Part shown: piece after piece, positions 46,855 to 59,600 of the stretch | Layout of the letters: the number at the start of each line of letters is the position of its first letter | How positions within the stretch are numbered: the first letter of the stretch is position 1 | Assembly (NCBI GenBank): GCA_011032825.1 | Contig: JAADJZ010000013.1 | Coordinates: forward strand, 620,001-684,000 | Length of the DNA: 64,000 nucleotides | From: Massariosphaeria phaeospora | Taxonomy: Eukaryota > Ascomycota > Dothideomycetes > Pleosporales | Direction of reading: 5' to 3' | Position numbers and translations under genes: made by a program | Notes under the pieces: generated by a model | Database searches by the model: none | The model's input: only the letters and a program-made list of their open reading frames with translations | What the model was told of the DNA's origin: nothing

Positions 46855-49193
46855 TCAAAACGCCACCCCAACTGGCAACACCGGCCCCGGACTCTTCCTG
46901 CCCCCAATCTCGGCCTCAGGCGCCATAGCCGCAATCTCCATACCGCGCAACAACCCGTAATTTGGACTGGGCGGCGGCTTCAAGCTGCTCAAGCTCCTCA
47001 AGCTACTCGCCACACTGCGCGCACTGCCGAGCGGCGCATCGACCGCGAACTCTTTCTCCTTGCTGAGCATCAGCGGCGCGGGGACGTTGCGGCGCGCTTT
47101 GCCGGCGCCTTTGAGCAGCGTGATGCGCGCGGGGGTTGCGGGCGGAGAGCAGGACGCGGTGGGGGAGAGCGAGCGCGTGGAGAGGGCGGGGGTGGAGGGG
47201 ATGGATGTGGAGCGCGAGGCGGAGGCTGAGTGCGAGAAGAGGGTTACGGTGGCGGTGTCGGCGGAATCGCCGCGCGTGTGGATTAGAGTGCGGGAGCCGG
47301 CGGTGGAAGGGCGGGTTGCGGGGCGGGAGGGCGTGGTTGTGGAGTGCGAGCTTCGTGGGAGGGCGGGGGCTGTGCACTGGTAGAATGGAGTGGTTGTTGG
47401 GGTCTGGGGCGTGTGTTTTGCCGCTGAGGGGGCGGTGGATTTGACAAAGGCGGGAGAGACGGGAGTTGACGGGAGGGACCGCTTAAGCCAGGCGCCGAGG
47501 CGGCCAATGGGGGTTGTGGGAGTGGGTATAGTTGGCGTGGGTGGGGTAATCGGGTTAGAGTTTAGGGGCCCAGTGAGTGTGCGGGAAGGAGGAGAAAGGC
47601 TGAGTTTGGTGGTTGTACGGGAGAGCGCGCGTGGGCCTGGAGGGCGAGGAGGTAGGGGTAGGGGTTTGTTGGCTAAGGGTACCGAGAAGGCGGAGCCAAT
47701 ATCAGACAGCGTTTCTGAGCGGACATGCATGCGGAGGGACGGTGCGATTGCAGGCACATGGTGGGACGGCGATGGCGGTGGACGGTTGATGAACGCTGGA
47801 GACTGAGTCTTGGAGCGGTAGGCGTCAGCTCTGCGTTCTTCGACGATGGTGTTCAGTTCACGAATTGCCTCGTCGACGTCTGTCCTTACTCTTCGCAAGC
47901 TTCCGGGACGAGTCGGTGCTGTATTGGCGCGGGCGCGGGAGGGGGAGGGCATCCTGGAGAGGAGGCGGTTGGGAGATGTGAGAGAAGAGGCTTGAGTGCT
48001 TGATCGTTGAAGCGTATTCGGATGGCTAATGAAAGAATCCGGACGGCTTCGAGGCTCTTCTAGTAAGAATGGCAGTGATGATAAGGCTCCAGAGAGAGGC
48101 CTCGATTGGACTGAATGCTGGCTGTACACGCTCGACCGCCGCGATCCGGCACCAACGGGTTTCCGCTGGATGAGGTAGGATGAGGCAGACGGACTAGAGG
48201 TCAATGAGTTCGTTCGCGAGTCTCTTTCGCGGACTAGCGCCTGCGCGGGGTGTTCCAGCTCTGGTGGCATGGGATGCCATTCGTCCTCGAAGAAGTCAGG
48301 CAAAGGAGAAAGCCGGCCATCTGGAAGGTATATGGAGAGCTCCAGAGGCCGGAAGCTACGTCGGCGTCGAACAGGCATAGATGCGTCGTCGAGCATACTT
48401 TGTATCCCGTCGTTGCCATCGAGGCCGTCGTGATGTCGAAAGTCCATTGGCAGTCCTATGCTCGGTCGAGGTTTAGAGTGAGACTTTCTCGGTCGGGTCA
48501 GCGTGTGAACACTGGCTCGTGACGAGGCGCGAGTAGCGAAGTCTCGGCTTGTAGCAACCCATTGCGAGACGTGACGACCCCTGGACTGACTCGTGGCTGG
48601 ACGAGAGTGTATTGCCTCGACTTGAGGTTGTGCAATTGCTTTTGGTTGATTGTAGCATATGCGCATCTCAGACTCCCCTATTACGAGCATATCAGCGTGG
48701 TTCTCTCTAGTAGATGTGATACACAAGGTAGTTGAAATACATGTGATGCACATTTTCTTAAGAAGAGTATCTAGTTCCAGACGTTGAAGAAGGTTGCTGT
48801 GCAACAATGACTTGATATCGGCCATCTGCACCATGTTCCTCGTACCTGCAGGGTTCAATATCCGCTAGGAGATGCAATGATGACGGAACCGCAGCCGACA
48901 GAAGCGAACGCAGTAATTACGGATTGATGAAGGGAGAAATCAACCATATTACGCGCAGAGATAACCGAGAGTGGTGCAGCTCAACATTCAGGAACAGGAT
49001 AGACATGTGAATATTGAGAAACGACAACAGTTGAAGATGTGAAGAAATGTAAGAAGAGAGACATACCACTCGCTTGCAACGCAGTCCGTCCGTCATCGCC
49101 CTCTGAGCTGTCGCGACGGGGTGCACAGCACCCAAAACTGATGGCCAGCCATGGAGTTCGCGGTTCGACCGGAGGTGTTGTTTCGTGAGGCAT
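46855..49193 (-). CDS. Ser/Pro/Arg-rich hypothetical protein
   Basis: Best model: exon 1 49193-49067 (MPHETTPPVEPRTPWLAISF and on), a GTATGT donor, then exon 2 48677-46855 after an AATAG acceptor. The phases agree and give 649 residues. The 389-nt intron is long for this genome, so the first exon is less certain than exon 2, which alone is open for over 600 codons. The protein is low in complexity, rich in Ser, Pro, Thr and Arg, with many SP/TP sites. Only short ordered-looking pieces occur: PLELSIYLPDGRLSPLPDFF, VDEAIRELNTIVEERRADAY and a short piece with IGRLGAWLKRSLP. I recognise no family. It is probably a largely disordered, phosphorylated regulator or scaffold. Confidence 0.65.
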
Positions 49194-50860
49194 GCTTGTT
49201 TACCCGACAAGCATATTCTCCCTTCTCAGTGCAGCCTCTTTCTCAACGGTTCGTAGGGGATGATCAACAGGAACGAACAGAAGAGCTGAAGGAGCGACGT
49301 GAGGCAGGGTCTGTAGTTTAAGGCGCACAGCAACGGTCGGAACGAAAAGAAGAGTAGAAAGAAGGTCGAAGAGGAGGCACCACTTGCAGGGCGAGGAAGG
49401 CAAGCAGGTCGTGTCTTCTAGCTTCTAAACGGTGTGCCCGTAGATCCGGCCACGGGTAGAGACTTCGAGGCACAGGGCGGAACATGATGATAATATAGAT
49501 GAGCATTTGCTGGGGCGGGGCCGCAAGCGCCAATGAATGGGTTGGAGGCCAGATGGGGTGGTGAAGGGCTGCGAGGGTGCGAGAGATGAACAGGGCTGGG
49601 GAGGGGCTGCTGGGCCGCTGATTGGCCGGCGCCCCGAGCTTGACTGGATGCGCTGGACAACGGCGCCTACACGCATGGCCACTCACCTCTCAATAGCGCT
49701 TCGAGCTCGAAACTGCAGCCGGCCGCTGGATTTGCGCCGGCAGCATGGCGCGCCCAGGTCGTTGTGATTGATCGGACTGCTCTCGAGCGTTGGCACGGCG
49801 CGATCGCCTTGTAAATATAGACGTGACCCGCGCGGCGTTGCTGTTGCGTGTTTTGGCCGAGTCGAAACAGTCGCAGGTTGATGCTGGATGAACTGCGCTC
49901 AGCACTTTAATCTTTGTTTCCGCAGAGTCCGAACCTGCTCGTGTGACTTTTGCAGGGTAGATCGGTGCTGTGTAGGAAACAGACTTGTGCGCGAGAAATC
50001 GTAGCCGAGTGCCTTTCATAGCCTTTAAACCTTTTCCTTCTATCCTAGCCAATCGCAATCCTACCAGGCCTAGCACTCGCTGGCGCAAAGCCAAACATTC
50101 ATACTCGGAGGACATCCAGCACTGCCATTGGGATGCTCTGGAGCATCTGAAACAGCCACACACCACCATCGACTTGAAATAAGCTCAGCAACCTGAACCA
50201 ATCGAGGCCTGTCTACGCCTTAATCCTACGATCATGCACCCCACGGTTGGTGCCAGCAAACCGATGCAGGACCCGCGGAAACGTTCTCGACCGGGGGAAC
50301 CATCAGCATGATTGAGCCTCGTCACAGACTCGGCCTGCATCTATCCGTCACTGGCCCAACTTCCTGACCTGGATATTGGCGTCCGCGGACAATCCACTCG
50401 GTATCGGACCCCAGACTTGTTCTGATTGGAGGAGACAAGACCATTTTGTGCAGCCCCAACGCACGCTACAAGCTGGATGACAGCTGTCAGTTCACAACAA
50501 TGGCAGGGGAGCTCATACCAGCAACAAAGGCCCATATGCTACCAAACGCCCTAATATGTGCCAGTACCGCAATATCAACACTAGAAGAGAGGACGAATAT
50601 CGTATCGTATGCACACGTTGCAGAATGGGTATAGAACATGATCGACACCCACCAAGGCACCGTGCTCACTCGGGGTTTCATGGTAAAAATAACGCCCAGT
50701 GTCCCTCGACTCCGCCCCTGGCAGAATATATTGCTGATAAAGAACACTTTCCGTGATCCTCTGGATAGCCTAAGCGTTTTCAGCAACAGGTAGATGGTCG
50801 TCCATGTCTCCACACAGCCATGTTTGAAGGTAATGTTTGTTTCTGCGCATCGCACAACCT
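49194..50860. other. intergenic, no gene seen
   Basis: The 1.67 kb between two minus-strand genes contains the promoter of the 49193 gene and the 3' flank of the TMEM184-like gene. Open frames at 49690-50169 and 50487-50864 have no recognisable domains, and the second overlaps the end of the TMEM184-like gene by only 4 bp. I see no repeat. Confidence 0.5.
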
Positions 50861-53139
50861 TCATCGATCGTCATTCCACACGTTGCGCTCTTCTCGGAAG
50901 CTACCATATTGAGGGCTGGCGTCTCGGTCGCCGTCTTTGCCGTAATCCCGCGTCTCCCACTCTGCTTGTTCAGAGGCAGAGGGTACCCGGTCTTTCTTGT
51001 TCTGTTCGTCATCATCGCCAACCTTGAAGGGATGATCGGGGTTATGGATTCCGTCAGTATGTGGTTGTGGCTCGTCTGGATTGAAGCCCTCTCGGACCTC
51101 CTCTTCTTGTTCATCTTGAGGATAGGTGTGGCTTTGCGCAAGGTCAGCCGATGAAGCATAAAAGTTTGCGCGAATGCTCAAGCGAGGGCAGAAGATGGCA
51201 AACTTACATAAAGTGTTTTGGGGCGACCTCATTCCAACCACTGCCTCCTTCTTTACGGGCTCTGACCTGCTCTATATCCTCGGCTTTGTGATCCTCTACC
51301 ACCAGGTCCACTAGCTGACTCTTGTCTGACTTTGCAGAACTGGACGATGATGAATGTTGCCGCAAGAGGCTCTTGACTAGTGGAACGCGGGACTTCGAGC
51401 TGGATGGCTCACCGCTGCTTGATTCGCTTCGGTGCTTGCCTTTATCTGCAGAATTTTGAACGTTTTTTATTCTGCTCTTCCGCCTTTTCTTGTTAATCTC
51501 AGTAGGCTGTAGCAGATTTCTGTTCGTAGAAGCGGTATATATAGTTGGCTCTGCGTACAAACGACTCTCACGAGTCGCCCTGTGCGCCTCGATTACTGGA
51601 TACTGTGACGAGGTGAGCTAAGGGAAGATTTGGAAGCATTTCAGACCTACATTCCAGTCGCCAAACTCCAATGCCCGGGCACTATCAAAGAGTCGCTCGT
51701 CCTCTGCACTCAAAGTTGGGTCTTCGTCTTCATTGATTGCGTCGTATTTGGCTGTCTCAAGCGCGTGATGAGCTCCAGGGCTCATTGTCCTCGCCCGGCT
51801 ACCTGAAACTTTGGAAAGCAATGGCTCATGCTCGGACTGTCCCGGTTGGGGAATCCAGTACTTTCCTTTGCCTCCTCTTTCGAACCTCATCCCTTCTCTC
51901 ATGCGTGCTGTCCTCGATGAGGATTGCTCGTGCGCCAGGACATTGTCGTTTGCATCGAAGTATCGGTACTCATAGTGTTTGCCCACAAAAGTGTCTTTGG
52001 TATCCTGAATGAGATCACCCGGCCCGAAAGCATCACGAAGTGCATATTTGACCGGCATTCGCGCTGCAGAGATAGTGTCATCCGCGTAGTCGTGCCATGA
52101 GAAAGCATACCAATGTGCTAGCGCAAAGAACGGCATCTCGAAGCAGATGAGCGCGTCCTGAATTGCAGCGGCGAGGTTGTCGGAGGAGTAGCCGGGAACG
52201 TCGTCTGGTATGGCCCCCAGAAACACCAGAATCGACAGGAAGAAGCCTTGCCAATAAGAGGCAAAGATGATGCCTTTGATGCACAGGAACTTGGGCATTG
52301 GTCGAAACGGCTGCAGGTCGTGCGACATGCACACCCAGAACATGGCGAGCGAATACAAGCTCACAGTGATGCTGACGTTGTAGATGATGCCGCTCCAGAA
52401 GTAGCCAGACGTGACACCTATGTACCCTTCCTGGTAGGTGCCGGTTGCCTTCATGATAATGGCGGCCACGGCGAGAATCGGCTTTGCCCATGTGTACTGC
52501 AGGATGCCGCGCTTTATCCTGAGGAAGGTATGAGGATCAGAGATATCGACCTTTGGAAAGACATAGTTCAGTGGCCAGAGGTGTGAGACGGGTGCACGAC
52601 CGGTCATGAGGACGAGCAGGGCGCGCTCGCCCCCGATGAAGTTGATCAACAGTTGGAAGAAAGTGTAGATGGTGAATGCCTGTGGATCTTATGAGCGGCC
52701 ACATGAAAGCTTCCCGGACAAGCGACCTACCTCGTATACATCGCGTATAGGGCCTATCCAGAAAGCAGCCTTGAACGAGACGAGGCTTGCCCATGACGAA
52801 GCCGAGTAAACCGGGACTCTGTGTAGGTATAAGCGGCGCATCTGCACGCCTGAGGATGTTTACGCACATGAGCAGGATTCGCACCACATATCTCTGGAGG
52901 AGTGGCTTTCGGTAGTTTTTCCTGTCAACCAGTCTCAGTATAGCCTCACAAGATCCTTGGGGCGGGTGCGCTCACGATTGCAGCCAAACAGACCTGTCCC
53001 CCGTACGTCAGTATGAGTGTCTCCGCAGTGTGGGAGGAACTACTAACACGACCGTAAATAAGCTGGCGACCAGAGCAGCTACGCCGGCTATGACGATGAC
53101 AGCGCCTGCAAAGCGGTTGCCAGTGCCGCCGGGGTCCAT
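50861..53139 (-). CDS. TMEM184/DUF300 (organic solute transporter alpha-like) protein
   Basis: Seven exons: 53139-53048, 52993-52976 (18 nt), 52921-52868, 52818-52731, 52679-51651, 51602-51208 and 51131-50861; 648 residues. Every junction keeps phase, and the joined text VSVWLQSKNYRKPLLQRYVV then LLMIVPVYSASSW matches the family's first loop and second membrane helix. AAFWIGPIRDVYEAFTIYTF and LINFIGGERALL follow, then KGIIFASYWQGFFLSIL and the helix CFEMPFFALAHWYAFSW. About seven membrane helices occupy residues 12-300. The last 300 residues are hydrophilic and Ser/Glu/Lys-rich. Family members (animal TMEM184, plant LAZ1, fungal relatives) sit in vacuolar or endosomal membranes. Transport substrates are not established. 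The gene shares a 509-bp divergent promoter with the CSF1-like gene. Confidence 0.9.
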
Positions 53140-53648
53140 CGTGGGCGAGTTTGTCTTTGGTAAGGAGGGTGCCTGGTGATATGCGGACAGAAGTGGCGCA
53201 GGCCAAGGAACTGGGAGACGGAGCTCGAAACAAAAGCGAGCCTAGGAATGCAGCGAAGAAGATCAGTAGAGGGCGAGAGCCATGGCGCGAAGGGTTTCCA
53301 CAGACGCCAGGCGCGGTGCAGGTGCAAAGGACGGGCGGGGGAGGCTTCCAAGGTTGGGTTGACTGTTGCTTGTGGAGTTGGATGCGACCTCATGCCCGAG
53401 AAGGAAGCTCGGGCCCACCAACGCTGCCGGTGACGCGCATCGCGCATCGCGCATTGCTGCTGACAACCGCGACCTCAAGCTTTCCCGGCACCTGGCCTCT
53501 TTCCATCGGAGCTGCCCTGCGCTGGATGCGTCCTGCTTCCGCCACTGGAACTATCCAATTGAATCGGCTTCTCTCTCCCAGCATGCGCTCCTCCCCTTCT
53601 GGACCACCATGATCTCCATGCACCCTCCCGCCCGCCTCTGCAGCCACC
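53140..53648. promoter_or_regulatory. divergent promoter, TMEM184-like / CSF1-like genes
   Basis: Both genes start outward from this 509-bp region, so it holds both promoters and leaders. No TATA box or repeat is apparent. Open frames on both strands here are short and domainless. Confidence 0.5.
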
Positions 53649-56600
53649 ATGGCGTCCATCGTGTCGGAGCCCTTGAATCCGCACTCAGGCTTCAACTGGT
53701 CAGTCCCGCGTCTAGCTCGAGTTACTGCAGCTAATGCATCGTAGGGTGTTCCTGGTTGAACTGCTGATTGCCGGCATCCTGTAAGCCCAAGTCTAGTAGC
53801 GCCGCACTTTGCGCGTCTTCAACTGACCATTGCAGCACTGTCTTCTTTCTCTTCTACTTCAATCGCCTGTTTGCAACGCTTGTGTCTTATGGCATCAGAG
53901 CGTACACCTGGCGCGCTTTCCACGCCTACATCGACATCCAAGCTCTGCAGATCTCCCTCCTCGGCGGCCGCATCTTCTTCAAGGATATCCGGTACCACGG
54001 TCACAACGAGACAATTCTGATACATGGAGGCTTTATCACCTGGAACTATTGGCTGCGCCGGGTGCGAGACGCCGAGGTTTATTCCAGCGAGCAGCTGCAT
54101 GACGGCGATAATGATAGCCAGAGCACCCGTACTCGGGGCAGCCAATCGCGGAGTCGGAGTCGGACCGTCGACAGGGCTGAAAAGGGAGGGAAAGAAACCC
54201 CGAAACGGCTACCATGTCGCATCTCGGTCAAGATCTCAGGCGTAGAGGCATTCGTATACAACCGTAGCCCGGCGTACGACGGAATTATCGATGCAGTGCA
54301 GCGCAACGCCGACAATACTACCAAGAAGACCAGCAACGCCAAAGCGGGGCCAAAGGACGGACCGGACGGAACGGATGGACACGACCAGAATGGGTCGGCG
54401 ACTAGTTCGGGGAACGCGAGCAGTAACAATGTCCCTCAGCACAATAAGTTGAGGAAAAACCATACTGGAAATACAGGCGTCGAGCGATCCGAGACAGCCT
54501 CCTTCAATACTCCCACTCCAAAGAAAGATGATCTGCCTGCCTTCTTGCGGATGTTGCCGGTTCATGTCGAGTGCAACAAGGGCGCGATTGTTCTAGGGAA
54601 CGAGCATACTTCATCGGTGATAACTGCCCAGTTCGAGAAAGCTAGCGGAGAGTTCGATGCAGCGGTGTGTGGGCCCCTAGATGTCTACCAGCAAGTTTTC
54701 AGGTTCCAGTTCACACATCCTGTTGTGCACATGAAACCAAATCCCGACTTCAAGACAAGCCAACTCGAGCTCGCTGCGCGCCTGAAGCAAGAGACGGAGT
54801 TAGGCCTGCCAGTACAGGATGCGCCTGAGAAACAAACAAGATCTGACACGAGACGTCGTTGGCCTAGCGGAATTCCACGACTCTCCGGTCTGTTCTCTAA
54901 GTCCACAGATTCCATCCACACCCACGCGAAGCCTAAAAAGGATAAGCATAGTAGGGTCCCCCCATCTCCATGGTCATTTCCAAGCCAAGATCGTTGGAAA
55001 GGTCTCACTCGTTACCTGGACGATAGCCTCGATGATGGCCATGGGGAGTGGGATGGGATAGAGTATGCACTGTCATCTCTGATTGTCGACTGCCCATGTG
55101 TCAGCCTGAGCTTCTACTGGGATGTACCAGGTCCTGTGCCAAACGAACTTGATAATAGCGTGCAAATGGACCCTATCCGCCCCGGCGACATCAATGGAAG
55201 CGCCCCTCCAGACTACGGTATGGACATCCAAGTATTCGGAGGAACGATCAACTATGGCCCATGGGCTGACCGACATCGAGCCATCTTTCAATCGATCTTC
55301 TTCCCTGGGTCACATGTTGACGCCATCCCTTCTTCTCCGCTGCGGACAGGCGACCTTCGTGTTCTATCCGTTTTCAAGCTCTACTTGGGCATAGAAGAAG
55401 ACACTGTTCTTCGCATACCGATTCGCGAGCCCTCTAAAGACTGGAAGTGGAAGGGCAAAGCACACACTTTAGCAGGGCAAGGGAAACAAACAGCGGACAA
55501 AGCAAAGGTTAAAACCAAAGCGCGACGAAAATCTACACGGGCGAAGCAACGAGAGACAGCTCCCTCCAGTCAGAATGTGCGTCCTTTTGCTTGGATTGAT
55601 GTCAAGGTCGCTGGCAACTCTTCAGTGAACTACATCATGGACATGGTCGCATCAGAAAAGGGATTCGAAACCAAGCTAGATGTTGACCTTGCCAGTACCG
55701 AGATCTCGTCTAGCGTAAACCATGGCTTGCTATGGCGATCAGGTGCAATGGGGTTGGATTGCGATCTGTCCAATTCCGTGAGTTGGAACAGCCTACGTAA
55801 ATGGAAGTTCAACATCTCGTGTCACGGTCTGGAGCTGTTCCTGCTTCGAGACCATCTTTTCCTTCTCACGGATCTTGTATCCGATTTTGGCTCTGGACCG
55901 CCGTCTGATTATTATAATTTCGTTCCGTTCCAGTATCTCTTAAATATCGACTTCAAGGACATCAAACTACACCTCAACACGAACGATTCCAACATCGTCA
56001 ATAACCCGTCTGATGTGGATGACAATAATTTCATTATTCTGTGTGGTCAACGTCTGCACGGAGACGTGGTTATACCCCTCGACAAGTACAGGCCACGGCA
56101 CAATGAAATACGATTCGATATGCGCGGCCAGGACTTGGGCCTTGAAGTTTGCATGCCTTCCAAAAACACGCTGAATACGTTTGTTCAGTCCAAGAGTGTA
56201 GCACAACTAGGAAGCCTTACTTTGGCCGGCAGCCATACCTACTTGACAGACACGTCTCCAATGAACACTGATAGATTGTTCATGGATATCCAGGGCGATA
56301 GGCTGTATCTCGAATTGCATGGCTGGCTCATTCATCATTTTATGAAAATCAAAGATAACTACTTCGGAGAGGATATGCATTTCAAGACATTAGAGGAATA
56401 CCAGGGCCTACCTAGCCAGAGTCTTGCTACCGATCCGACTATACCGAACGGACAGCCTGCCAAACTATCGAATGACCTGGATGTCATCCTTTGCATCTCT
56501 GTTGAGCAAAGTACTATCCTGTTGCCCTCTAATCTTTACTCAGCTGAGAACAGTCTTCGGGCCGAACTTCCATATCTATCGACAGATTTGAGATTCACCA

Positions 56601-59600
56601 ACTATTACATGGACCTGATGGTAAATTTCAGTCCAATAAGCATCTCACTTGGTACCTCTGTCAGCAGTCCTGGGTTACCTAACGAGTTTAGTGGACGGAC
56701 AGAGGTATTCCTAGAGTCCATCGTCATCTATGGCCATCGCCTATTTGGACTTCCTCCCACAGAACCGACTTATGTGTGCAACTGGGACTTTGAGATTGGG
56801 AGGGTATCTGGGGAGTGCACTTCGGAGTTCGTAGAGAAAGCAGCTGGCGCTGCACGATCATTTGCTTTCACGTTCGACGACGATGAGAACACTCTCACAG
56901 TTGCAGACTTACCTTTAATCCATGACTCAACCTTCCTCCGACTGAAGATCCAGGACGTACATGTTTGGCTACATGTCGGTAACGAAGCAGTTCTTGTCGG
57001 TACTGGCCCCATCAAGCTAGATTTCAATGACCTCTCTGGTGCTACCTTCTCGCAGCGGCTTAATGTATCAGTTCCAGACCTGACTGTGGGAGTTGTTGAC
57101 GCGATATCTGGTTCACGCCACAGGACACGACTAGGCGAGAAGCATGGCCTCCAAACACATGCTTTCCTTCAGACGACTCTATCGATTAACATGCTCAACC
57201 GAAAACTAGGTTTCACCGAGGAACAGAGTAAGCAACAAACACATATGCAAGAGCAGGACCAGAGAACCAATCGTACGCCATTCATGTTTATTGATTACCT
57301 CCCATCGACGGCTCAACGTCATGGAGCTCAGCAAAATACCCGACCTCCAGCGATGCAGTTCCCTGAGATGCCTCATCCGATCTTCTTAACTCGTCCGCCG
57401 GAAGCGGAGACTGCGTCTTCGGAGTACTCTTCCGACTCCCCACTAGCTAGAGGTCGTGAGTTTCGTGCAGCATCGGTACGCTCTGCCTCCGACAGCTCAT
57501 TCACACATAGTATTCGTTCTGCCCGCAGTCATCAAACAAAACCACATACTATCGAATCGAGCAGAAGTAGGACCCTACTCGGTAGCTCACCGTCGCGCGC
57601 AGACAGCATGCGACGGCAGCATCTTCGTGTCATGGATGATGAACGCGCAAGGATTAATTTACCGCCGTCGTCTCTTGCCTTATCAAGCTCTTTAGCAGCT
57701 CCGTACTTTCCATTGGATCAAGTGGAGCCAGATTTATCTGACGTGCCATCATTCCCAGTTCTACCTGCGAGCCGAGATGAAGGCACGGATGATGCTTTAG
57801 TCTTCAACGATGTCTCAACGAGGCACTTTGACGAAAGTTTCGGCCACACATGTCTTCTCGTTAGTGCTGAACCCGGGATACGACTGCATTGCACGCCCGA
57901 GTCTGTACAATGCATTTCGAACCTGCTGGAGGTGCTCCAACCACATCGCCCAGAAGACTTATTGGACGACTTCCAAGTCAAAGTTATGTCCAAGATCTTG
58001 GACCTTCAGAAACGTCGTGAAGGTAAAGGCGAATCCACCGAATTCAGCATTCGCGTTCCGTTCACGCATATTCGCTTCCAAAACACGTTCGATCCGAAGT
58101 CAACAGTCAACATTGGTAAAGATCAATATGACATAATTCTCAATAAACTCAACGCCGCAATACGACTCCAAAAGTTCCCCGGAGAACGAGCTGGCGAAGA
58201 CTCGCTGTCGCTACACACAACTTTGGGCTCACTAGGTATTTCCGTCACGGAGAGAAATTCTCATGACCGCAGTGATGATGTCGCTGTACAGGCGGAAATT
58301 AGAGATATCCTAGTTTGGACAATGCGGGGAAGAGACACTTCGGTCAATGTCTCTTTCAGGGCATTTGAGACAGCCGCTGCAAGCCGAAAAGTCGAGTATA
58401 TGGCCTCACTCATTCATCGAACTACTCTGCTCGGAGAAGGATTAGCCGCCAGGTTTGCCGAAGTAGAGAATACGCAGCAGGAACGTCTTCGCTACTTGGC
58501 CTGGTTTCTCACAACTGTGCAAGAAGGTTCCCCAGACCCCGCTTTCTTGACTAAAGCTTCCTATGCTTTGCGTGCGGCAAAAGAGCATCTACGTAACCAT
58601 GACTCGTGGAAAATCGTATCCAGATTTCGATACATTTGGCAGTGTCTACCAGAATACCACAAGGCCAATCTGTTAGCGCGCTGTTCCAAAGCCTCAATCG
58701 GTTGTCCTGCGGGAGCAGAAGAAAAGATCATAACGATGTGGGATAAGTGGCGCGCGTGGGATTTGGCTCATGTAAAGAGGAGTTTTGCTATGCGAATCCT
58801 TTTCGGGTATGCAACAGAAGAGGAGCACTTATCCCATTCAACACCTGTTCACATAGACATACGGTCGGCTGAGGTCAAACTCATCATCGACCCCGGACCG
58901 AAGCAAAGCGAAGCTGTCCTGCAAATTCTCGCCATCAACATAGCGATGATCCCAGCGCCGGACCCCACAGGCTTGATGCTTGTAGGATCTGAGGTCACCA
59001 AACGATCGACGATTGTACAGATCAACTCGAGGAAGAACTCCCTCCACATTCACTGGGAAATTTGTGAACTCTTTGAGGTACTCACTAGAATGTTCCAAAA
59101 GGACAGCTTGAAGAAGGCAGAGAATAAGCCATCCTCGCGTACCCAGGTGCCTGCGTCGAAAGAGAGTGCAAACCAGCATGACTTCCAAGTCATATACGTC
59201 ACTGATAAAGCTGAAATCAGCCTGGATACTATTAATCTCCAGAGTATATCCACGGGAAGCCGATTTTGCCTATCAGTTGCTGGAACAGACGAGAAAGCTG
59301 GTGGCCAAGGCCAGACTCTTACGCTACTCGTTACCCTTGAACAAGCTACGACTAGATTGCTGTCTCGATCAAGGCAGCTCATACGATCACTGTTCGACCG
59401 CCCAAGCTTGTATCTCGCTCATCATGAGTATGACAGCAGTAACACGACTCCTGATGAGATCAAGGTTGCCGGCTTAAGTCGCATGATCGAACTACACATG
59501 GAAGAAGATATTCTTGGGCTTATTGAGGTCGTGGATGCGGTGATTCGTGACGAGGTCACATACTTTCGCAAGCAGTTTGCTCTTTTCAAAGCATCAGCCC

